Notes under the pieces: generated by a model | The model's input: the letters and a program-made list of their open reading frames with translations, nothing else | Told to the model about the DNA's origin: nothing | Databases searched by the model: none | Program-made: the position numbers and the translations under genes | Assembly (NCBI GenBank): GCA_041749275.1 | Contig: JBGTBQ010000150.1 | Coordinates: 1-10,510, forward strand | Length of the DNA stretch: 10,510 bases | From: JBGTBQ01 sp041749275 | GTDB lineage: Bacteria; Acidobacteriota; Blastocatellia; Pyrinomonadales; Pyrinomonadaceae | Direction of reading: 5' to 3' | Part shown: piece by piece, positions 6,596-10,510 of the stretch | How positions within the stretch are numbered: position 1 is the stretch's first letter | Layout of the letters: each line of letters opens with the position of its first letter

Positions 6596-6664
6596 GGCTG
6601 AAGGCGGAAGGATGAGGGATGAAGAAGACGCTTTTGTTCATCCCTCATCCTTCCGCCTTCAGCC
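6596..6664. repeat. Heptamer repeat locus F, perfect 28-bp inverted repeat
   Basis: Each arm is four 7-nt units. The left arm (6596-6623) starts GGCTGAA, GGCGGAA and ends GGATGAA. The right arm (6637-6664) starts TTCATCC and ends TTCAGCC. The arms are perfectly complementary over all 28 bp, with a 13-nt loop, GAAGACGCTTTTG. The hairpin begins 1 nt after the TAA stop of the glycosylase gene (6666-6668) and ends 14 nt before the protease ATG. No T-run follows it on the minus strand, so it does not look like an intrinsic terminator. It is more likely an mRNA-stabilising or processing structure, or a mobile/slippage-born repeat. Confidence 0.93.
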
Positions 6665-6665
6665 C

Positions 6666-7328
6666 TTATTTCAATATCTCGCCCGTCTTCATAGACCACA
6701 GGACGAGGTCGAGTTCGTCGAAATTGATGCCGACTTCGCGCGCGAAGCGGCGCATCGTCTCTTCGACGGCGAGGTAGCGGGAGCGTGTCGCCGGGGGCTG
6801 TGGCGAGTCCGTGACGCCGAGTTCGGCGAGGCTCCGGCAGATGTGCTTATCAAGGATCGCGTATCCGCGAAAGCCGATGTTACGCAGGAAGTGGCTGGCC
6901 TCTTTGTAACCCAGCCCCTTGATGCCGCGCTCGCGCGCGAGCCAATCACGTCGCGCCGCCGGGGCGGCGAAACCGTCGAGCCGCTCGCGCAGCCGCATCC
7001 GGCAGTCGCCGCGCAAAAACTCGCGCGTCACGACGATGTAGCCGGCGCGCGCGCGCGGGTAACGGTGCGCGCCGACGAGCGCCGACTCCAACTTCGCCTG
7101 ATCGCCACGCGCGAGCAGAGGCCGGACGGCTGCTATCGAACGCAGGCCCATGCGCGCCGACGCGCCCGCGGTGAAGATGCAATACACCATCTCCTCCCAC
7201 AGCCGCTCGTCCGGCGCGGCCCGCCATACTTCGCGGAACTCCGCCAGACGCGAGCGAATCTCGCGGGCGCGCGCGCCGTGCGCGGCGCGAATTTTTTCAA
7301 TGGTGACGGGTTCTCTGTCTCGCCCCAC
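6666..7328 (-). CDS. 8-oxoguanine DNA glycosylase / AP lyase, archaeal Ogg2-like
   Basis: A 220-aa base-excision-repair enzyme that would remove 8-oxoguanine from DNA and nick the abasic site by beta-elimination. The helix-hairpin-helix region reads GIKGLGYKEASHFLRNIG (136-152), with the catalytic lysine at K142. It is followed by the catalytic aspartate D160 in GYAILDKHICRSL. This arrangement is that of the Ogg2/N-glycosylase-DNA lyase family first known from archaea (M. jannaschii type). The N-terminal helix bundle contains the family-like segment EMVYCIFTAGASARMG (46-61). The start is GTG at 7328; an in-frame stop lies 9 nt further upstream and no ATG is available in the first part of the protein, so GTG is the best choice. 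It is the first gene of the leftward unit, directly downstream of the promoter at 7371-7400. Confidence 0.9.
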   Translation of the reverse strand: MGRDREPVTIEKIRAAHGARAREIRSRLAEFREVWRAAPDERLWEEMVYCIFTAGASARMGLRSIAAVRPLLARGDQAKLESALVGAHRYPRARAGYIVVTREFLRGDCRMRLRERLDGFAAPAARRDWLARERGIKGLGYKEASHFLRNIGFRGYAILDKHICRSLAELGVTDSPQPPATRSRYLAVEETMRRFAREVGINFDELDLVLWSMKTGEILK

Positions 7329-7370
7329 AATGGATTTTCAAACAGTAGCGAGATGGACTGAACTCAAGGA

Positions 7371-7400
7371 ATCTTATTGGCGCGTTCCGAGCATTGTCAA
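7371..7400 (-). promoter_or_regulatory. Putative sigma70-type promoter for the leftward eight-gene unit
   Basis: On the minus strand a perfect -35 box TTGACA (7400-7395) is followed after 18 nt by TAAGAT (7376-7371; 4 of 6 matches to TATAAT). Transcription would begin near 7364, leaving a leader of about 35 nt before GTG 7328. It is the only good promoter I see for the minus-strand genes. Hairpin G lies just upstream of its -35 box, on the side shared with dacB. Confidence 0.6.
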
Positions 7401-7408
7401 TGGATACG

Positions 7409-7464
7409 GTTTTGAGTTTTGAGTTTTCAGACAACTCCCACACGGAAAACTCAAAACTGAAAAC
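7409..7464. repeat. Heptamer repeat locus G, hairpin in the divergent intergenic region
   Basis: The left arm is (GTTTTGA)x2 plus GTTTTCA (7409-7429). The right arm is GGAAAAC, TCAAAAC and TGAAAAC (7444-7464). Taking flanking bases into account, 7406-7428 pairs with 7445-7467 over 23 bp with a single mismatch, leaving a 16-nt loop. It differs from most of the other loci in being between divergent genes rather than next to a stop codon, just upstream of the TTGACA box of the leftward promoter. Confidence 0.88.
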
Positions 7465-7535
7465 CGTTAATGCCGGAATGGAAGCCGCCTTGAACGTTTC
7501 TATCGCTCGTAGAAGTGAATGCATCTGTACGATGC

Positions 7536-7559
7536 GGGCAAACATCAAAATGTTTGCCC
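7536..7559. promoter_or_regulatory. Perfect 10-bp dyad in the dacB leader (possible operator or leader hairpin)
   Basis: GGGCAAACAT (7536-7545) and ATGTTTGCCC (7550-7559) are exact reverse complements separated by CAAA. It is not built of 7-nt units and no T-run follows directly, so it differs from the repeat loci and from an ordinary terminator. It could be a regulator-binding palindrome or part of a structured 5' leader of dacB. No known operator consensus is recognised. Confidence 0.45.
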
Positions 7560-7566
7560 CCGGTCG

Positions 7567-7588
7567 CAGCGCTCCCCCGCTGTTTTTT
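7567..7588 (+). terminator. Weak terminator-like stem with T6 upstream of dacB
   Basis: CAGCG (7567-7571) pairs with CGCTG (7578-7582) around a C-rich 6-nt loop and is followed at once by six T. The 5-bp stem is short for a factor-independent terminator. Lying 75 nt before the dacB ATG, it could act as an attenuator if a promoter lies further upstream, or it may be chance. Confidence 0.3.
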
Positions 7589-7616
7589 CAACCCGCGCCG
7601 CACCTGATTTGCGCGT

Positions 7617-7626
7617 GTGCTACTAT
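7617..7626 (+). promoter_or_regulatory. Possible extended -10 promoter element of dacB
   Basis: TGCTACTAT fits the extended -10 pattern TGn-TAnnAT, about 38 nt before ATG 7664. No convincing -35 hexamer is found 16-18 nt upstream, which extended -10 promoters can tolerate. The call is tentative. Confidence 0.3.
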
Positions 7627-7663
7627 GGCGCTCTCTTCCGCGCCTCAAAGTTGAAACCGAAAC

Positions 7664-9040
7664 ATGATTGAAGCGAAGACTAAAACTTTCTTACTGTTGC
7701 TCATCACTCTGCTCGCGCCGCTGACCGGCGCGCGGGCACAGTCGGCCCCGCGCCCCGACGCGCGCCAACCCCAAGCCGGAACGAACGTGCCGGCGGCGCC
7801 GACGCCGACGCCGCTCCACGTCGAATCGCACACGGCGGCGGACGAGGTGCTCACACAACTTTCGGCCCGGCCAATCTTCTTCCATCAAGGAGTCGTCGTC
7901 GAAAAGTTGAGCGGCGAGACCGTCACGGAGCAGGCCGCCGATCAGGCGTTCAACCCCGCCTCCGCCGTGAAGCTCGCCACGGCGCTGGCCGCGCTCCGGA
8001 CCTTCGGCCCGAAACACCGGTTCGCCACCGCCATCTGGATCAACGGCGCCTTCGACAAAGCGACCGCCACCGTCACCGGCGACCTCATCATTTCGGGCCG
8101 CGACCCGTCGTTTCATTACGAGCACGCCGTCGCTATCGCGCGCGAACTGAACCAACTCGGCATCCGCACCGTGACCGGCGACCTCGTCGTCGCGCCCCGT
8201 TTCTCGATGAACTTCGGCCCGTCGAGCCTGCGCTCCGGTGAGGCGCTCTATGACACGCTAGACGCGACACGGCGACCGGCGGCGGCGATACGCGCGTGGG
8301 CTGACTCACGCATGGCGCTCGGTGACACGAAGGGCTTGCAAGAGACGCCAAGTGTCGCGGTGATGGGCGCGGTCTACGTCGGTTCGGTGCCGCGTGGCGC
8401 GCGCGTCATCTCGACGCACTACTCGCCCGCGCTCACCGACGTGCTGAAAGTACTGCTCTGCTATTCGAACAACTTCATGGCCGACCGTCTCGGCGACTGG
8501 CTCGGCGGGCCGGAGGGCATGAAGAGGTTTCTAGTGCGCGAGGTCGGTCTGCCCACAAACGAGATTCGGCTCGCTTCGGCGAGCGGCCTCGGCGTGAATC
8601 GCTTCACCCCGCGCCACATGTTGAAGATTTACCGCGCGCTGCTGGCGGAGTTGAAGAAGAACGATCTGAAGGCTACCGATATTATGCCGGTTGCCGGCGT
8701 AGACCCCGGCACGCTCGACAAGCGTTACTCCAACAGCACCGCGCGCGGCAGCGTCATCGCCAAGACGGGCACGCTCGGACGCACCGACGGCGGCGTGAGC
8801 GCGCTGGTCGGCCAGATGCGCTCGAAGAGCGGCGAGGTGCTCCTCTTCGTCATCTTCAACCAGCGCGGCAACGTTCGCGCCTTCCGCGCCGCGCAGGACA
8901 CACTCGTCAGCGACTTGCTATTCGCGCGCGGCGGCCCGCTCCCCTTCACTTATACTCCGCAAACGCTCGCCATCCGCCTCTCCGCCTCCGAATTCGACAG
9001 CTCCGCCGGGCTGGAAGAGTACGAGGTAACAAGCCCGTGA
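7664..9040 (+). CDS. dacB: D-alanyl-D-alanine carboxypeptidase/endopeptidase, PBP4-type (peptidase S13)
   Basis: A 458-aa low-molecular-mass penicillin-binding protein that would trim terminal D-Ala from pentapeptides and cut D-Ala-mDAP crosslinks in the periplasm. The signal peptide is residues 1-25 (LLLLITLLAPLTGARA, with likely cleavage before QS), followed by a Pro/Ala-rich linker. Active-site motifs are S100-A-V-K103 in NPASAVKL, S268-N-N270 in CYSNNFMAD, and K367-T-G in IAKTGTLG. Other S13 landmarks are VTGDLIISGRDPSF (138-150) and TVTGDLVV. The distance from SxxK to SxN is 168 residues, against 244 in E. coli PBP4, so the inserted domains are reduced. ATG 7664 is chosen because it gives a clean signal peptide; no SD is visible. 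A heptamer array starts on the base after its TGA. Convergent with the pilX-like gene, with a shared terminator. Confidence 0.93.
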   Translation: MIEAKTKTFLLLLITLLAPLTGARAQSAPRPDARQPQAGTNVPAAPTPTPLHVESHTAADEVLTQLSARPIFFHQGVVVEKLSGETVTEQAADQAFNPASAVKLATALAALRTFGPKHRFATAIWINGAFDKATATVTGDLIISGRDPSFHYEHAVAIARELNQLGIRTVTGDLVVAPRFSMNFGPSSLRSGEALYDTLDATRRPAAAIRAWADSRMALGDTKGLQETPSVAVMGAVYVGSVPRGARVISTHYSPALTDVLKVLLCYSNNFMADRLGDWLGGPEGMKRFLVREVGLPTNEIRLASASGLGVNRFTPRHMLKIYRALLAELKKNDLKATDIMPVAGVDPGTLDKRYSNSTARGSVIAKTGTLGRTDGGVSALVGQMRSKSGEVLLFVIFNQRGNVRAFRAAQDTLVSDLLFARGGPLPFTYTPQTLAIRLSASEFDSSAGLEEYEVTSP

Positions 9041-9194
9041 AAGGATGAAGGATGAGGGATGAGGGATGAAGAAAAGCAACTGCTTTGTTCATCCCTCATC
9101 CCTCATCCCTCATCCCTCATCCCTCATCCCTCATCCCTCATCCTTCATCCCTCATCCCTCATCCCTCATCCTTCATCCTTTGTCCTTCATCCTT
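9041..9194. repeat. Heptamer repeat locus H: 4 inverted plus 15 direct 7-nt units
   Basis: The left arm has (AAGGATG)x2 and (AGGGATG)x2 (9041-9068). The loop contains the small stem AAAGCA-AC-TGCTTT. The right arm is 15 consecutive 7-nt units (9090-9194): ten CATCCCT, four CATCCTT and one TGTCCTT. The first unit begins on the base after the dacB stop codon. The right arm is much longer than the left, so the locus looks like an expanded, slippage-prone tract; copy number is likely to vary between strains. Its core (GGGATGAAGAA to GTTCATCCCTCATCC) is shared with locus F. Confidence 0.95.
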
Positions 9195-9209
9195 CTCCTA
9201 AAATATATC

Positions 9210-9246
9210 GCGCCCCAGCGGCCTGTAAGGTCGCTGGGGCGCTTTT
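9210..9246 (+). terminator. Strong rho-independent terminator of dacB, probably bidirectional
   Basis: GCGCCCCAGCG (9210-9220) pairs perfectly over 11 bp with CGCTGGGGCGC (9232-9242), with an 11-nt loop and TTTT right after. On the minus strand the stem is followed by a T-rich stretch (ATATATTTT), so it can also serve the convergent pilus gene ending at 9320. It is distinct in composition from the repeat array just before it. Confidence 0.85.
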
Positions 9247-9319
9247 CGCCCGGCGCGCGCAACGTGCGGTGTCGCGCGCGTCGGGACGAAGCATGGGGCG
9301 CGAGATGTCCGGCGCGAGG

Positions 9320-10510
9320 TCAGTTGACGACCTGTTTGAAGCCGGTCGGCTCGATGTACTGGAAGAGCGGCGTGCCGGGGGGCAGGCGGCTCGGGTCTCT
9401 GAATGAATCGTCGAAGGCCCAGTTGCGAATCGGCGGGCTGTAGATGGCCGCACCCGTGTTGTACGGCCCCAGCGCCTGCGTCGAGTGGTAGAGCGGAATC
9501 AGCGCGCCGACGTAATTCCACCGGCGGCTGTCGGGACCCCAGTTTTCAAGGAATCGCGGGAAGTTGTGAATGCCGCCGCTCAGGCGGCTCTCGTCGCCGT
9601 TCTCGGCGTCGGGCGAGCCGGAGAGCGCGGAGAGGTTGTTTCCCGAAATGATGCCCGCGCGCACGGAGGTCATCAAGTCTATCATGGGAGGCGTGCCCGT
9701 CGTGCTCAAGTCCGCGACTCTCAGATTCAGGTTATCGGGGAGGATCGCGCTGAAGGCGTCGAACCAGGTCTTGGAGAGCGGCGTGAAGGCGTCCGAGACG
9801 ATGGAGGCCGGCACCTGATCGCCGAAGTAGCGGCAAGGCTCCGTCGGGATGTTCAGCGTCGAGCCGGCGGAGGGCTGGCAGTTGACGCCCGTCGTGTTGT
9901 AGTTGCCCCAGATGTAAACCATGTTCTCCGTGGCAATGGTGAGACCTCTCGTTGCCGAGAGCTTGTTCGCGCCTCCGCTGAACACCATGTCCTCGCCGTT
10001 GAACAGGCGCACGGCGCGGCGGAAGTAGCTAGAGGAGTAAGCGGCGACTGCGTTGGCGCGCGCCACGCGCTCGGGCCAGTTCGCGCCAGAGTTACTGAAC
10101 TGCGCGGGGTCGGGAAGCTCCGTGGGGTCTTTCTGCAACCTCCCCTTCTTGGGATTGCCGGAGCCGTCCGCCCCGGCGTCTATTACGTCTTCGCCCGGAT
10201 CGAGCGTGTTGTTCGGGCCGTAGATGTCTTCGTTGTCAACCAGCCCGTTGGTCATGTTGACGTTGGCCGCGCCAATCCTCTCCGCCCTGACCTTGTCGCC
10301 GCGGCGGTCTGAGATGTAGACGATGTAGCCGTCGTCGCCGCCGATGTTCGCGCTGACGGCGTTCGTCCCCGTGAGCAGGTTGTTGTCATAGACGCCGTCC
10401 GCCCAGCGCGCAAGATTACGCATGTTGATCTCGACGACGCTGGTGATGCCGCGCTCGTAGACGGCGTTGGCGGCGAGCGAAGTCCTGATGCGCCCCTCGC
10501 GCACGTTGTA
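9320..10510 (-). CDS. PilX-like type IV pilus assembly protein, C-terminal 396 residues (5' end outside window)
   Basis: The frame is open from the right edge (YNVREGRIRTSL...) to TGA at 9320; the N-terminal part, where a pilin-like helix would lie, is outside the window. Recognisable features are those of large PilX-like surface or pilus proteins. NGLVDNEDIYGPNNTLDPGED is an Asp/Asn/Gly-rich loop resembling a calcium site. A central module follows (ENMVYIWGNYNTTG, then FDAFSAILPDNLNLRVAD). The C-terminus is characteristic: GGIHNFPRFLENWG, then YSPPIRNWAFDDSFRD and LPPGTPLFQYIEPTGFKQV. The protein is expected to be secreted and assembled with the type IV pilus machinery. It is convergent with dacB. 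The family assignment comes from remembered motif similarity and is moderately firm. Confidence 0.78.
   Translation of the reverse strand, partial: YNVREGRIRTSLAANAVYERGITSVVEINMRNLARWADGVYDNNLLTGTNAVSANIGGDDGYIVYISDRRGDKVRAERIGAANVNMTNGLVDNEDIYGPNNTLDPGEDVIDAGADGSGNPKKGRLQKDPTELPDPAQFSNSGANWPERVARANAVAAYSSSYFRRAVRLFNGEDMVFSGGANKLSATRGLTIATENMVYIWGNYNTTGVNCQPSAGSTLNIPTEPCRYFGDQVPASIVSDAFTPLSKTWFDAFSAILPDNLNLRVADLSTTGTPPMIDLMTSVRAGIISGNNLSALSGSPDAENGDESRLSGGIHNFPRFLENWGPDSRRWNYVGALIPLYHSTQALGPYNTGAAIYSPPIRNWAFDDSFRDPSRLPPGTPLFQYIEPTGFKQVVN

Larger units (their letters stand above)
7329..7663. other. 335-bp divergent intergenic region between the glycosylase gene and dacB
   Basis: No protein gene is supported here. 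From left to right it holds the minus-strand promoter (7371-7400), heptamer hairpin G (7409-7464), a small dyad GCATC-TGTAC-GATGC (about 7521-7535), a perfect 10-bp dyad (7536-7559), a short terminator-like stem with T6 (7567-7588), and a possible extended -10 element for dacB (7617-7626). Open frames across it are short and read through the repeat. Confidence 0.7.

Noticed and set aside
6596..6664. Intrinsic terminator between glycosylase and protease genes
   Set aside because: The stem is long but has no T-run after it on the minus strand, and it belongs to the heptamer family.
6063..7361. Plus-strand 432-aa open frame
   Set aside because: It runs antisense through the protease and glycosylase genes and through hairpin F. 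Composition is typical of a high-GC antisense shadow and no family motif is seen.
7394..7654. 86-aa open frame before dacB
   Set aside because: It reads through hairpin G and the structured leader, with no SD and no recognisable protein character.
9041..9194. CRISPR-like array
   Set aside because: Units are 7 nt, directly abutting with no spacers, and partly inverted; no cas genes are nearby.
9059..9443. Two plus-strand frames with HPSSLIP peptide repeats
   Set aside because: The heptapeptide repeat is simply the 7-nt array read in frame. The frames then run through the terminator and antisense to the pilus gene.
9485..10312. Plus-strand 275-aa open frame antisense to the pilus gene
   Set aside because: Val/Arg/Ala-rich shadow; the minus-strand frame has recognisable PilX-like C-terminal motifs.

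Overview
The window is high-GC bacterial DNA, densely coded mostly on the minus strand. Several things suggest, but do not prove, a soil-type Acidobacteriota (Blastocatellia-like) genome: the gene mix, the PilX-like pilus protein, the TPR/aspartyl-protease protein, and intergenic gaps filled with heptanucleotide word repeats. No rRNA, tRNA, CRISPR array or insertion sequence was found.

Layout. Eight genes run right to left on the minus strand from about 7328 to the left edge and look like one long transcription unit. In order of transcription they are: an archaeal-type 8-oxoguanine DNA glycosylase/lyase, a membrane-anchored TPR protein with two retropepsin-like domains, a VapC-like PIN toxin, its small putative antitoxin, an unrecognised 262-aa protein, a membrane-anchored lytic transglycosylase, an MFS exporter, and an amidohydrolase cut by the left edge. 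A good sigma70-type promoter (TTGACA, 18-bp spacer, TAAGAT) lies just upstream of the glycosylase. Divergent from it, on the plus strand, is a PBP4/DacB-type D-Ala-D-Ala carboxypeptidase with a 335-bp structured leader region. Downstream are a heptamer repeat array and a strong, probably bidirectional, terminator. Beyond that a convergent PilX-like pilus gene runs off the right edge.

Functionally the unit mixes DNA repair, cell-wall turnover (lytic transglycosylase, with DacB divergent), periplasmic proteolysis, efflux and nucleoside or purine deamination. A toxin-antitoxin pair is embedded in it without a promoter I can recognise. The mix does not point to a single pathway.

The most striking signal is not a gene. 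At eight places (1746-1928, 2522-2706, 3279-3349, about 4151-4182, 4441-4509, 6596-6664, 7409-7464, 9041-9194) there are short arrays whose unit is always 7 nt. Most form two inverted arms around a short loop. Base sequence differs between loci but architecture is constant. Most of the intergenic copies begin at, or within a few bases of, a stop codon. One is embedded in frame inside the MFS gene, where it encodes an extra ~59-residue cytoplasmic loop. Another supplies the last residues and stop codon of the lytic transglycosylase. Cyanobacterial heptamer STRR sequences are the nearest known analogue. The inverted, stop-codon-associated, sequence-variable form seen here deserves a genome-wide look.
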